Assembly: GCF_003347495.1 (NCBI RefSeq)
Contig: NZ_QCXY01000003.1
Span: 124,001-188,000, forward strand
DNA from: Pleomorphovibrio marinus
GTDB taxonomy: Bacteria > Bacteroidota > Bacteroidia > Cytophagales > Cyclobacteriaceae
Reading direction: 5' to 3'
Length of the DNA stretch: 64,000 bases
The position numbers and the translations under genes were made by a program. This document shows positions 1 through 8,999 of this stretch, one piece after another. The stretch's first letter is position 1, and each line of letters begins with the position of its first letter. Below the pieces are notes generated by a model, which worked only from the letters and a program-made list of their open reading frames with translations, was not told the DNA's origin and made no database searches.

Positions 1-1050
1 GTCAGATTCGGTTATCTTTTGATGCTCCCATCCATCTCCATTCCATTTAACAATACTCCATGACCTGGGGCCATGTTCAGGGCCCGGTTGATGGCCTTTG
101 CCCGAAACATAAAGCGCTACCGGGTTACCGGATTCATCAAAGTTCACATCCTTGATATATACATTTATTTCATTCGTAAAAAATTCCTTAACCAAGGCCT
201 TGGAATCCAAATCTGTAACTGGAATATCCAGCTTTTCTCCCTCTATAGTAGTCCATGTTTTTCCAAGGTCTGTAGTTTGAAAGTAGTATATATTGGTTCG
301 CCTATCTACATTTCCATCCGGGTGCCAATTGCAGAAAAATACCACCTTTTCCCCATGCTGCCCACTTATCTGATAATGTCCGGCATTTTTATCCCCTTCT
401 CTTTTTATGGAGACTAGCTTTTGGTCCTCACTCCAATCCAATCCATCTGGACTGGTTTCAAAGTACAACTCCCTTAGCCCAGTGTATTTAGTGAATAAAT
501 TAAGAAAACCCTTTCCAGGGATATACTTAGGTTGTGGATAGGTCATTTCTTCCTCAGTGATTTGTTCGAAGGATTCAATATTGTAAGGTTCCGCGCTTCT
601 GTATTTGTACCCCATCCTTCTACTCCCCCTTCCACTTACGAACACCCATATGTAGCCATCACTATCCATGGTAATACTTGGATTATCGTGGGGATCATCA
701 ACGCCATTCTTATCGTAAACCACTAAAGGCTTTGATACTTTATCGGTCTTGTGATCATAAGCCCCTATCATGCACAACAGGTGTTTTTCATCGGAAGAAC
801 GAGTACCTCCATAAACAAAAAATGTCTTGTCCACTTCAGGAGCAAAAATGGCCAAAGGTATATGTTTGGCAGTATAGGTTCCCAATCCTCCCGAATATTT
901 GTCTCCATAGGTAGAAAACTGTCCTAAAGTAAACCAGATGCCCTTGTAACCATTTCCCTTTTCATTATTCAAGGAAGGAGTATCCTGGGAATAGACCTGA
1001 TTTAAGTTAAAGAAAAAGGTAAGAAAAAATAATAAAGGGGTTCTTAACAT
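1..1050 (-). CDS. BNR-4-type secreted beta-propeller protein, partial
   Basis: The frame is open from an ATG at 1050 to the left edge, giving 350 residues with the C-terminus missing. It begins with a signal peptide (MLRTPLLFFLTFFFNLN, cleavage near VYSQ), so the product is exported. The body has repeated propeller-like strands, including a segment around DNPSITMDSDGYIWVFVSG, typical of the BNR-4 (sialidase-like, Asp-box) family. In Bacteroidota such proteins often sit in polysaccharide-degradation loci, and some relatives are polysaccharide lyases. I cannot assign a substrate, and no catalytic residues can be named from the partial sequence. The AGGAG just before the ATG is very close to the start. 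The only neighbour seen is a response regulator, so there is no carbohydrate-locus context in this window. Confidence 0.7.
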   Translation of the reverse strand, partial: MLRTPLLFFLTFFFNLNQVYSQDTPSLNNEKGNGYKGIWFTLGQFSTYGDKYSGGLGTYTAKHIPLAIFAPEVDKTFFVYGGTRSSDEKHLLCMIGAYDHKTDKVSKPLVVYDKNGVDDPHDNPSITMDSDGYIWVFVSGRGSRRMGYKYRSAEPYNIESFEQITEEEMTYPQPKYIPGKGFLNLFTKYTGLRELYFETSPDGLDWSEDQKLVSIKREGDKNAGHYQISGQHGEKVVFFCNWHPDGNVDRRTNIYYFQTTDLGKTWTTIEGEKLDIPVTDLDSKALVKEFFTNEINVYIKDVNFDESGNPVALYVSGKGHQPGPEHGPRSWSIVKWNGDGWEHQKITESD

Positions 1051-1161
1051 CTCCTGGGGTTTGGGTTTTCAATCACTTAGCTAAATTAGTCCTAAAAGTT
1101 TAAAAACTCCTCCTGAAGCCCAATTTTTTTTAGCTTCCAGAGAAAACCCATCCCCATCAAT

Positions 1162-1584
1162 CTAGATTTCTTTTTGATCCTTGAAAAATTTCAGGAGCGA
1201 AGCTTGATTTTTCAGTTGTGAAAAATCATTTATGCTAAAAGGTTTTACCCAAAAGTCCAACACTTCTTTATATTCTTTTGACTTATCTCTTTCGGCCTGT
1301 TCAATGGAGGACGTGATGATGATTACGGTCAAACTGGCGGATAAATCCATTTCCCCCAAGGTATCCAAAACATCCCAACCTGTAAGGCCAGGCATGTTGA
1401 TATCAAGGAATAACAGATAGTCATCGTAGTTTCCCACATTTTTGATAAGGTAGGCTATGGCATCCTCTCCATTACTAAAGGTTTCTAACTCATCTATAAG
1501 CCCAGCCTTTTCCATCAGTTTCTTTTGCAGAAGAATGACTATGGGGTCATCATCCACCAATAAAATTTTAACTTTTTCCTTCAT
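1162..1584 (-). CDS. Single-domain CheY-like response regulator
   Basis: This 140-residue protein consists of one receiver domain with no output domain. The acidic pair sits in LLVDDDP (residues 11-13), the phospho-acceptor is D61 in LFLDINMP, a Thr lies in IIITSS, and the switch Lys is in WVKPF. Single-domain receivers of this kind relay phosphate from hybrid histidine kinases or act by protein-protein contact; no kinase lies nearby. I start at the ATG at 1584, directly before KEKVKILLVDDD. An in-frame ATG at 1635 would add 17 residues that are not part of the fold. A perfect inverted repeat with a -7-like element lies upstream at 1700-1719. Confidence 0.85.
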   Translation of the reverse strand: MKEKVKILLVDDDPIVILLQKKLMEKAGLIDELETFSNGEDAIAYLIKNVGNYDDYLLFLDINMPGLTGWDVLDTLGEMDLSASLTVIIITSSIEQAERDKSKEYKEVLDFWVKPFSINDFSQLKNQASLLKFFKDQKEI

Positions 1585-1699
1585 CTTGCATAAACTTGTA
1601 ACATCAGCATAAAAATTGAAAGGGTTGTTTATCATTTATTTTAATACATTAAAGACCTTTCTACCATTAAAATTCAACATGCATTTTTATATATTTAAA

Positions 1700-1719
1700 A
1701 TACATTTTTCCAAATGTAT
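1700..1719 (-). promoter_or_regulatory. Inverted repeat with embedded -7 element upstream of the response regulator
   Basis: ATACATTT and AAATGTAT form a perfect 8-bp inverted repeat with a 4-base spacer (TTCC). Read on the minus strand, the distal arm contains TACATTTG (1711-1718), which matches the Bacteroidota -7 consensus TAnnTTTG. No convincing TTG -33 element lies at the expected spacing. The palindrome could be an operator overlapping the promoter. It is about 115 bases from the chosen start. Confidence 0.35.
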
Positions 1720-2053
1720 CGTAATATTTTAAGATATTAAAATAATCGAACATCTTTTTTTTAGTTTGTTTTTACGGTTCTTTCTTTTATTAAAATTATT
1801 GTTTTTATGGTTATAGATTAAAAAGTGACACGTGTCTTGGCATTTTACAAAGGCATCGGTCATGCTACAGGTGGAAAAAGTAAAGGTAACTTCATCTGCT
1901 TTAAAAATTGGTTGAAAATCAATACCATGGAAAGGGATGGACTTGTGCCTTGATACCAAAGACAGCTATCTGGATATCATCTGAATTGTAATTCAAAAAA
2001 TCCGAACCAAAAAGCTAAGGGCCAAAACCGAATAGCTAGCAGCCCCACCAACG

Positions 2054-2083
2054 AAAAAAGGCGAGCTCAAAACCCGCCCTTTC
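2054..2083 (-). terminator. Probable Rho-independent terminator of the hmu operon
   Basis: On the minus strand, AGGGCGGG pairs with GCTCGCCT (one bulged G, one or two wobble pairs) around a TTTGA loop, and a run of six T follows. It lies about 70-100 bases past the hmuY stop, where an operon terminator would be expected. Confidence 0.5.
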
Positions 2084-2154
2084 CATGAAAAAAACGTCGT
2101 TCGATAAACTGAATAATAGTCCAAAAAGACCATTTTCATAAAAAAAATAATTTC

Positions 2155-2787
2155 TTAATTATCAAATGCCCTACGACCATTGGGCTGTAGCACATAATCA
2201 AAGGTGTAGTACCCACCTGTGTTGAAATCCACCTCGTCCATAGGAGGGTTATCCCTGTAATAGCTCAGGATCTCCATTTTTACATAATTTCCAGCATTGG
2301 TCTGGAATACGAGGAATCTACCAGGCCTTGGGCTTACCAAGTGGGTGGAGTTGTTGTAGTTGTACCAGCCATTTCCGGATCCGGAAGGAATAGCCAATTC
2401 GTCCTCCGTATCTTGCCTAAGGGTTGCACTTTCTGGGACTTCGGCCAATTCTGAAAAAAGCCCTTCCATTACCATTCCACTAGCATTTCCAGGTCCACTG
2501 CTCCCACTGTTTACGATGATGGTGGTTCCCTTAAAACCTATGTCCCAATTTCCATCCACGGATTCGGCCAGGGCATTCTTCTCAAAACTGAAATACCTAA
2601 AGGGGTTTTGCTGTACGACCTCCCCTGAAGTACGGTCAATAACATCGTTTGGAGCATGGATGTTTTCAACCGTAATCACCTCCAAGGGAGTGGTTATAAT
2701 TGGAGAATCATCTTCACTGCAGGAAATCATAAAGGCCAAACCCACTAAAAGGGTAGGCATGCAACATAAGTTTGTAGGTCTGTTCAT
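2155..2787 (-). CDS. hmuY: HmuY-family heme-binding lipoprotein
   Basis: This 210-residue product has a lipoprotein signal (LAFMISC, lipid-modified Cys23). The HmuY family signature follows: an N-terminal strand with YFSFEKN, then DGNWDIGFKGTTIIVNSG, and a C-terminal strand pair with GYYTFDYVL. HmuY proteins are outer-membrane-anchored heme binders that pass heme to the partner TonB receptor; this is known mainly from Porphyromonas gingivalis. The gene is last in a six-gene minus-strand heme operon and starts 24 bases after the receptor gene stops. Which residues would ligate heme is not evident from the sequence alone, as axial ligands vary among homologues. The family call is firm; heme as the ligand is inferred from context. 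Confidence 0.85.
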   Translation of the reverse strand: MNRPTNLCCMPTLLVGLAFMISCSEDDSPIITTPLEVITVENIHAPNDVIDRTSGEVVQQNPFRYFSFEKNALAESVDGNWDIGFKGTTIIVNSGSSGPGNASGMVMEGLFSELAEVPESATLRQDTEDELAIPSGSGNGWYNYNNSTHLVSPRPGRFLVFQTNAGNYVKMEILSYYRDNPPMDEVDFNTGGYYTFDYVLQPNGRRAFDN

Positions 2788-2811
2788 TTTATTTATAAGT
2801 TAAATGTTCCA

Positions 2812-5133
2812 CTAGTTTTTCAAATACTGATGCAGGGGTAGCTTTACTCCCATAAAATAAGTTCTGCCAGGATTGGTAGGATCATGGATAGTGAGTTGGT
2901 TCAACACATTAAACCCTCCTGCTTCGATCATAAGTCCCCTTTCGAAGGTTTTGGAAAGGGTGATGTTGGTATGAAAAATTCCAGGCGCATATTCCCTGGG
3001 ATCATCCAGGATCAAATTCCCATTTACATCTCCAAACCCAAAGGGTCCCCTGTAAATCCCCCTTAGGGCCACACAAAGTCCCGTAAGGGCTTCATAATAA
3101 TTCAACTTAATGTTCCCACTGTGTCGGCTACGGTTAAAAAGGCCCCCGTAATCAGAGCGGGTGACCAACCGGGTTCTGTTCTGCCTGTCCCGGTGATACA
3201 TTTCCCCAGCGTCAATGGCTGCCAACACCTCCCTGTCCCTACTGTCCAGGTACATATATCCCAGAGAAAGTTGCAGCTGCTCAGACAACCGGTATATAAT
3301 GTCCATTTCTGTCCCTTGGGTAATCACAGAGGAAATGTTGAAGTAAGAAAAGGCATTTTGCCCAGATGTCAATCTTGCCACTGGTGCTGTTTCAATCAGA
3401 TTTTCAATGTGATTTCGAAAAAGGTTTACCTGTAACCAGAAATCCTCGTGAGGTTGCCATTTCCCTCCAGTGTTTAATGCCCAGCTACTTTCGGCATCCA
3501 GTTTCCCAAATTGAGAGGGATCTATCAGAATTTGTTGCACAAGGCCTTGGGCCCGCAGGTTGGCGATACCCTCCTGTACCAAATTTGCCCCAAACACGTA
3601 ATAGCCCGAGGAGGCATTATTGAAATTCAGCAGGAGTTGCCTAAAATCTGGAGCCTTAAAGCCTGCTCCTATGGAAACTTGCCAGCTGAAGTTCTCCCTG
3701 ACCTGATACATGGCAGAAACCTTGGGGCTGACCTGTCCACCATATTGGCTGTGTAAATCTGCACGCATCCCGCTTACCAGGTTCCACTTTTCTGCCGGTT
3801 CCCATTGGTGCTGAAGAAAAAGATAAGCGGCATCAAACCTATTCAAATCATCGTAGCGCGTGGCATCTACGGTCTCCAAAAGATGTCCCACCCCTACAGT
3901 GAGAAGTTGATCCTTGGTCAATTGATGATCCACCTGGAGTTCGGTACGATGATACAGTTGGTCAAATTCCTGAAAATCTAACCTATTCCCTGATTCCTCA
4001 AACCACGTCTCTGAACGGGTGCTGAAAAGAGAAGTCATACCTCTCAAAGTAAACAACCAATCCTCACCTGGCCGATAACTTAATGTAGGGTTCACGTTAA
4101 GCTCCCTCCTTGTCCCCGTCATGTTCGCAGCCTGGGTTTCACCATTGCTGTTTACCCCCATGAGGTCATGGGAAACTTCCGAATAGCCCCTTACAAAGGT
4201 CTTTGCCTCCCACCTATCTCCAATTTTTTTACCCAGTTTTATCTGCCCGGTATGGGCATGATAGGGGGATTGTGTATTTCCCAATACCTGCGGAGTAAGA
4301 TCAAACCCATCCGTGGAAAACCGGTTATAGAACCCGTATATGTTCCATCCGTTTTGATGGATACCTCCTTCAGTAGTTAGGTCCTGGGTGTTAAAACTCC
4401 GGTATCTTCCCTGTACTGTACCCTGTACAGCTTCGCTACTTTCTTTGGTAATAATATTGATCACCCCTGCCATAGCCTCACTTCCATATATGGCGGAGGA
4501 GGGGCCTCGCAAGACTTCAATGCGCTCTATGTTACTTACCGAAATCCTGTCCAGATCAAACGTGCCGGCAGTACGGCCTATCAAAGGCTCTCCATCTAAT
4601 AGGATAAGGATGTAATCAGAGGAGAGCCCCTGCATTTGAAGCCCTGCCCCATGATTGGATACTACTTGAAGACCTGTCTGCTCCCTTAGCACCTCTGAAA
4701 GCCGCATTCCCCCCGTTTCCTGGATTTTTTCTTGATTAATCACCTGTACGGGCATGGGAAGATCCGCAACACTTCGGTTGGTTCTGGTGGCAGCTACCAC
4801 CACCTCATTGAGTTGGCCAAGATGCTCTTTCAATAGGATATCCTGGCCTTGGCTTAAGTTGGCAACTCTCACTTTTTTAGTGGCAAATCCCAAAGCCATG
4901 ATTTCAATCTCCTCTACCCCTGCCAAAGCTTGAGTTATCCTAAAGACACCGTTCTCGTCTACTGTGGAAAACCCCTCCGAACCCCATTTCACGATGGCAT
5001 GCGGAATTGGCATGCCTCTGCCATCTTTAATAACCACTTCATCACCTGGCTTTGCCATCATGGAGGTAAAAGCCGATGACAATAATAGCAACAGAAGAAA
5101 TCTACTTTTAATAAGATTAATTCTAATTAACAT
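2812..5133 (-). CDS. hmuR: TonB-dependent heme receptor (HmuR-like)
   Basis: This 773-residue outer-membrane receptor has a signal peptide to about residue 27, a carboxypeptidase-regulatory-like domain (about 30-105), a plug (about 120-230, with SVADLPMPVQVI and VLRGPSSAIYGSEAMAGVINI) and a 22-strand-type barrel to the C-terminus. A FKAPDFRQL segment in the barrel resembles the FRAP-box region of heme and hemoglobin receptors. The gene lies between hmuS and hmuY in one transcription unit, which points to heme or hemoprotein as substrate. Energy would come from TonB/ExbBD, which are not in this window. The extra N-terminal Ig-like domain is common in Bacteroidota receptors. The receptor call is very secure; the substrate is inferred from neighbours. 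Confidence 0.9.
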   Translation of the reverse strand: MLIRINLIKSRFLLLLLLSSAFTSMMAKPGDEVVIKDGRGMPIPHAIVKWGSEGFSTVDENGVFRITQALAGVEEIEIMALGFATKKVRVANLSQGQDILLKEHLGQLNEVVVAATRTNRSVADLPMPVQVINQEKIQETGGMRLSEVLREQTGLQVVSNHGAGLQMQGLSSDYILILLDGEPLIGRTAGTFDLDRISVSNIERIEVLRGPSSAIYGSEAMAGVINIITKESSEAVQGTVQGRYRSFNTQDLTTEGGIHQNGWNIYGFYNRFSTDGFDLTPQVLGNTQSPYHAHTGQIKLGKKIGDRWEAKTFVRGYSEVSHDLMGVNSNGETQAANMTGTRRELNVNPTLSYRPGEDWLFTLRGMTSLFSTRSETWFEESGNRLDFQEFDQLYHRTELQVDHQLTKDQLLTVGVGHLLETVDATRYDDLNRFDAAYLFLQHQWEPAEKWNLVSGMRADLHSQYGGQVSPKVSAMYQVRENFSWQVSIGAGFKAPDFRQLLLNFNNASSGYYVFGANLVQEGIANLRAQGLVQQILIDPSQFGKLDAESSWALNTGGKWQPHEDFWLQVNLFRNHIENLIETAPVARLTSGQNAFSYFNISSVITQGTEMDIIYRLSEQLQLSLGYMYLDSRDREVLAAIDAGEMYHRDRQNRTRLVTRSDYGGLFNRSRHSGNIKLNYYEALTGLCVALRGIYRGPFGFGDVNGNLILDDPREYAPGIFHTNITLSKTFERGLMIEAGGFNVLNQLTIHDPTNPGRTYFMGVKLPLHQYLKN

Positions 5134-5183
5134 GACAGAGAAGGTTTAGTAAATGACTTTTGCATGTGATTCAAATGATCTAT

Positions 5184-6230
5184 TTACAGGCTTTCAACGA
5201 GTTTCCTCCAGGCTTCATTCTGGGGTAAACCTGGCTTTCGGAGTCCAAAAAACTGGGCTACAATTTCCCCTTTTTCATCAAAAAGTTCTATTGCAGAAAC
5301 TATCCCATCCTCCGTGTTTTTATGTACCACCCAAGCTGTTTCCACCACTTCTTCATTGAGATGCATATTGAAATCCGGATCCATAACATTGAGCCAATTG
5401 CCCATTTGCCGTATGGTCCTCACCTTACCTTGATGGATTTGAATGTTTCCCTTATTACCTGCAAAAATCATAATAGGCAATTTGGTGGAAGAAGCGACGT
5501 CCAAGATTTTTCTGACACTTAACCTATCCACCTGGTAGGCCCATTTATTACCTATCCATTTTAAGGCATCCAGGCGTTGTATTTTGTGCTTTTTCAGCAT
5601 CCCAAAAAAATCATGGGTATCTTTCATCTGTTCCCAATCTTGGGCAAAGGCCTCTTTATCAATCTCTTTTGCATAGGTTTCCTCCTCGAAGGGTATTTCC
5701 TCCAAATAGGGGGATTGGGTGGGGTGTTTGTAGGTGTTAAGGATTTGTTGGTAGACGTCCCTGTTGCTTTTTTCCTGCAAGAAAATTTTTATCACCGCTG
5801 TGCCTTCCTGATCAAAGAATTGAAGGCTTTCCATTATCCCCCTTGGGGTGGTCTGGGTAACTGCAAATCCGAACTTCCAGGCCTTGAAAAATACCCGTTG
5901 CTCTATAGGGCCTATCACGGTGGCAATCTGCTGGGGGGCCTTTCCATGTAGGCTGATTTTTTGGAAAGTCCCTTTGTGTTCCAACACACAGCCTTCACTT
6001 CTTGTCAACGACATGACCTTTCCAAGCCCTTTGCACGCCAACAGTATTTCTGGCCATGATCCTTCCAAACGGGTTACGCCGTTGCCAAGACTGGTGCAAA
6101 GCAGGGATGCCTCTGATACTCCTAATGCCCTGGCGGCATCTCTGATCCTTATGGCTTGGTTCTCGGCCTTTAATTTTTCCCAATTCTTTTTCAAGGTGCT
6201 TATTTCCATTTTTTTTGCTTCGGTTTCCAT
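5184..6230 (-). CDS. hmuS: Heme-handling/degrading factor, HmuS/ChuS family
   Basis: This 348-residue cytoplasmic protein (no signal peptide) has two related halves, roughly 1-170 and 175-348. Each contains the W.KLK / RIRDAARALGVSEA-like or DAL.W-like helical segment followed by strands ending in FDxxG (LQFFDQEGTAV and IELFDEKGEIV). This tandem architecture and length match HmuS/HemS/ChuS proteins, which take imported heme and store, traffic or degrade it. The gene sits between the ABC ATPase gene hmuV (4-base gap upstream) and the receptor gene, as in many heme-uptake operons. Whether this member degrades heme enzymatically cannot be read from the sequence. Confidence 0.85.
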   Translation of the reverse strand: METEAKKMEISTLKKNWEKLKAENQAIRIRDAARALGVSEASLLCTSLGNGVTRLEGSWPEILLACKGLGKVMSLTRSEGCVLEHKGTFQKISLHGKAPQQIATVIGPIEQRVFFKAWKFGFAVTQTTPRGIMESLQFFDQEGTAVIKIFLQEKSNRDVYQQILNTYKHPTQSPYLEEIPFEEETYAKEIDKEAFAQDWEQMKDTHDFFGMLKKHKIQRLDALKWIGNKWAYQVDRLSVRKILDVASSTKLPIMIFAGNKGNIQIHQGKVRTIRQMGNWLNVMDPDFNMHLNEEVVETAWVVHKNTEDGIVSAIELFDEKGEIVAQFFGLRKPGLPQNEAWRKLVESL

Positions 6231-6234
6231 AATG

Positions 6235-7038
6235 TTAAGCGGTATGATAGTTGAATAGTTTTTTATTTAATTGAGGCACGGGATGAATCATCAAGGAGCC
6301 TCTTTCCTTATTGGTTATCACCTGGATAGGGTGATCAAATACCTCTCCAAGGTGCTGGGAAGTCATGACTTCAGCAGTAATCCCTTGAGCGAATAAGTTT
6401 CCATTTTTAAAAAGGATTACCCGATCCGCGTAACTTGCTGCCAAGTTCAAATCGTGAAGGATGGCCAATATACCGATGTTCCTGTCTTTCAATCCTTTTA
6501 CTATTTTTAATACGTGTTGCTGTTGGGCTATATCCATACTGGAAGTAGGTTCATCCAGCAAAAGGTACCGGGTATAGGGCTGCTTTTCCCAAATTTGGGT
6601 GAGCACCCTGGCCAGTTGTACGCGTTGCTTTTCTCCACCGGAGAGATGATGGTATTGGGCATTCCTAAAGGCAAAGGTTTGAGTGAGCTGCATTACCTCC
6701 TCCACGATTTGGGTTACTGAGCTGCTCCTGGCCATGGTAAGACCCATTTCCACCACCTCCTTAGCTGTGAAAGGGAAGGACAATTGGCTGGATTGAGGCA
6801 TTACTGCCCTTATGCTAGCCAATTGGCTACTTTTATATCCTTGGATGTTTTTTCCATTATACAGTACCTCCCCATGCTTGCATACCGCCTCCCCGCTTAG
6901 AAGTTTAAATAAGGTGGATTTGCCCGCCCCATTAGGGCCAAGTAGCGCCACGAGTTCCCCTGCCTCAACGCGAAAAGACGCCTGCTTCACGATGGCCTTA
7001 TTGCTGATACAGAAATGAAGATGAGAAGCTTCCAGCAT
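6235..7038 (-). CDS. hmuV: Heme ABC transporter ATP-binding protein HmuV
   Basis: This 267-residue ABC ATPase has a Walker A motif GPNGAGKST (residues 34-42), a signature LSGGEKQRVQLAR around 135, Walker B YLLLDEPTSSMD, and the switch His in AILHDLNLA. It powers import of heme delivered by HmuT through the HmuU permease. The gap from the hmuU stop is 5 bases and the gap to hmuS is 4 bases, so it is tightly within the operon. Sequence alone does not separate heme from siderophore or cobalamin ATPases of this subfamily; the hmuS and hmuY neighbours decide for heme. Confidence 0.9.
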   Translation of the reverse strand: MLEASHLHFCISNKAIVKQASFRVEAGELVALLGPNGAGKSTLFKLLSGEAVCKHGEVLYNGKNIQGYKSSQLASIRAVMPQSSQLSFPFTAKEVVEMGLTMARSSSVTQIVEEVMQLTQTFAFRNAQYHHLSGGEKQRVQLARVLTQIWEKQPYTRYLLLDEPTSSMDIAQQQHVLKIVKGLKDRNIGILAILHDLNLAASYADRVILFKNGNLFAQGITAEVMTSQHLGEVFDHPIQVITNKERGSLMIHPVPQLNKKLFNYHTA

Positions 7039-7043
7039 GATAT

Positions 7044-8111
7044 TTACGCTTTTTTTATGGTTTTTACATTCATGATCAACCCTATGAAGAAGGGGGATCC
7101 AATAATGGCTGTAATGATGCCTATGGGCATCTCAGCCGGCATCACGATAATCCTTGCCAGCAAATCGGCAAAAGAAAGTAGCAAAGCTCCAAGCAGTATG
7201 GATGCCGGCAGTACCAACCTGTGGTCGGCACCGAACAGAAGCCTGATGAGGTGGGGTACAACTAGCCCTACAAAGCCTATGGCTCCCGTCATGGACACTC
7301 CTACTCCAACCATAAGCGCACTAAGCAAGAGCACCATGTATTTCACCTTCTGTACCGACACCCCAAGATGAAAGGCCTCACTTTCTCCTATGGCCAAGGC
7401 GTTGAGTTGTTTGTGTTGGCTGGTCAAAACCAAAGCTGGCAGTCCGATGAAAAGACTTCCTATACCTACTTTAGTCCAATTGGCTCCTCCAACGTCTCCT
7501 AGGCTCCAAAAGGTGAAATTCCTCAACGCGGCATCGTCCGCATAGAAGATAGATAACCCTATCAATGCGCCACATAAGGCATTCAGTGCCACCCCCGCAA
7601 GGATAAGCAAAGCAATGTCTGTTTTTCCTGCCTGGCTTGCCAAGCGATATACCAAAAACACATTGATCAACCCTCCGAGGAAAGCAAAAAATGGCAATCC
7701 CAAATTTCCAGCAACACGTGCGAGTATGGGAAAATAGCTTCCAAAGACAATATATAGAACAGCAAAAAGAGCTCCTCCACTACTTACCCCGATAAGTCCG
7801 GGTTCCACCAGGGGATTTCTGAATAAGCCCTGCAATGCTGCTCCCGAAATACCCAGGCCTGCTCCCACCAACATGGCCAGCAATATCCTGGGCAACCTCA
7901 ATTGCAAAAAGACATTGGCCTGTTGGCTATCAAATTGTCCTATTGCAATGCCAACTTGATCCAACAAGATGGCCACTACTTGTAACATAGGAATGGGATA
8001 CGCCCCTTGGGTGGAAGAAAGCATCAGGACACCCATTAGCCCTATCCCCAAGCTGGCTAATACCAAGACCCGGAGTCTGTTTTTGGAAACCTTATTGGAA
8101 ATGGCCAGCAT
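7044..8111 (-). CDS. hmuU: Heme ABC transporter permease HmuU (FecCD family)
   Basis: This 355-residue integral membrane protein shows the FecCD/BtuC pattern of about ten hydrophobic segments. Family hallmarks include RLPRILLAMLVGAGLGISGA near residue 70 and the cytoplasmic coupling region GAIGFVGLVVPHLIRLLFG near residue 270. It forms the inner-membrane channel of the HmuTUV importer. Its start codon shares one base with the hmuT stop (TGATG), which points to translational coupling and equal expression. Confidence 0.9.
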   Translation of the reverse strand: MLAISNKVSKNRLRVLVLASLGIGLMGVLMLSSTQGAYPIPMLQVVAILLDQVGIAIGQFDSQQANVFLQLRLPRILLAMLVGAGLGISGAALQGLFRNPLVEPGLIGVSSGGALFAVLYIVFGSYFPILARVAGNLGLPFFAFLGGLINVFLVYRLASQAGKTDIALLILAGVALNALCGALIGLSIFYADDAALRNFTFWSLGDVGGANWTKVGIGSLFIGLPALVLTSQHKQLNALAIGESEAFHLGVSVQKVKYMVLLLSALMVGVGVSMTGAIGFVGLVVPHLIRLLFGADHRLVLPASILLGALLLSFADLLARIIVMPAEMPIGIITAIIGSPFFIGLIMNVKTIKKA

Positions 8112-8974
8112 CAGTAGATTTCTTTTGCAAGTTCCAAAGCTGCTTTTCCTACCCTAGGCCCAAAGCCGGAGATATATAAACCATCCATTGCCAATATTTG
8201 GTCCTTTTGAAAAGCAGTTGTACTGCTTATCCCTCTTACCTCCTGCAAACCCTGTTTCCCTCCCAAAGTGGCCATACTGGATTCAAACAAAAGCAAATAA
8301 TCCGGATTCAGGGTTACCATGGCTTCCGGGGTAAGTGGAATGAAACCCTTGAACCCACGAGAAACATTTTCGGCACCCACCATTTGGAACAATTCCTCCG
8401 CAGATGTTTCTTCCCCTGCCAAAAACACCGTCTCTGCCCCCCTAGCCATAATAAAAGCCATTCTTGGTGAGGCAATTGCATTTTCCAAAAAAGCCTCTAA
8501 TGCTTCTATATCCCTTTGCACTTCCTGAACAAGAACCTCCCCCTTGCTCTCCACTGCTAAATAGGTGGCAAGTTCGCGTATAAGTCCGCAGGTTTCATTT
8601 ACATTCCCAGGCTTTTCAAACAAATGCACAGTTATTTTCGAGGCCTTAAGCTGTTCCACTACATCAGTAGTTAAATATCCTTCCTCTGCCAATATCACAT
8701 CAGCACCTAAACTTAAAACCCCTTCTGCCTTAATCTGATTCCTGTACCCTATAGAAGGCAGGTTTTGCATAGAAGCAGGATAAGTGGAGGTGATATCCGT
8801 GGCTATAATTTGATCCCCAAACCCAAGATCATGGACAATTTCCGTAATGGTTCCTCCTGCTGTAACGAGAAGTAAGTCTTCCGAAAATTCGGACTTTTCA
8901 GAGGAATCTGGGCCACATGCCTGGACAGTGGATAAAACCAACAGGAGGGAAAGGAATTCAAAATATCGATTCAT
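8111..8974 (-). CDS. hmuT: Heme ABC transporter substrate-binding lipoprotein HmuT
   Basis: This 287-residue periplasmic binding protein has a lipoprotein signal ending in VQAC (Cys20), so it is probably tethered to a membrane. The class III (helical-backbone) binding-protein fold is shown by VTAGGTITEIVHDLGFGDQIIA at the start of the N-lobe, an EGVLSLGADVILAEEG segment, and an ESSMATLGG-like region in the C-lobe. It is the first gene of the heme operon, 26 bases downstream of a strong Bacteroidota-type promoter. The family also contains cobalamin and siderophore binders; heme is inferred from the operon. Confidence 0.88.
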   Translation of the reverse strand: MNRYFEFLSLLLVLSTVQACGPDSSEKSEFSEDLLLVTAGGTITEIVHDLGFGDQIIATDITSTYPASMQNLPSIGYRNQIKAEGVLSLGADVILAEEGYLTTDVVEQLKASKITVHLFEKPGNVNETCGLIRELATYLAVESKGEVLVQEVQRDIEALEAFLENAIASPRMAFIMARGAETVFLAGEETSAEELFQMVGAENVSRGFKGFIPLTPEAMVTLNPDYLLLFESSMATLGGKQGLQEVRGISSTTAFQKDQILAMDGLYISGFGPRVGKAALELAKEIY

Positions 8975-8977
8975 TTA

Positions 8978-8995
8978 TTTAGATTAATTTTAGAT
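8978..8995 (-). repeat. Direct repeat between hmu promoter and start, candidate operator
   Basis: TTTAGAT occurs twice, at 8978-8984 and 8989-8995, with an 11-base period, close to one helical turn. The pair covers the predicted transcription start and 5' leader of the hmu operon, where a repressor such as Fur would act. I cannot match it to a proven Bacteroidota Fur box. Confidence 0.4.
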
Positions 8996-8999
8996 AAGG

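Larger units (their letters stand above)
1585..2154. other. Intergenic stretch without a confident gene
   Basis: This AT-rich gap separates the response regulator from the 3' end of hmuY. Short open frames exist on both strands, including a 76-codon minus-strand frame, but they end in Lys/Asn low-complexity sequence and have no recognisable motif. The recognisable elements are the inverted repeat at 1700-1719 and a terminator-like hairpin near 2054-2083. Confidence 0.5.

Noticed and set aside
1729-1959. 76-codon minus-strand frame upstream of hmuY's terminator region
   Set aside because: It ends in Asn/Lys/Arg low-complexity, has no recognisable motif and lies in an AT-rich gap.
2360-2803. 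147-codon plus-strand frame
   Set aside because: It lies antisense to hmuY, whose lipobox and family motifs are clear.
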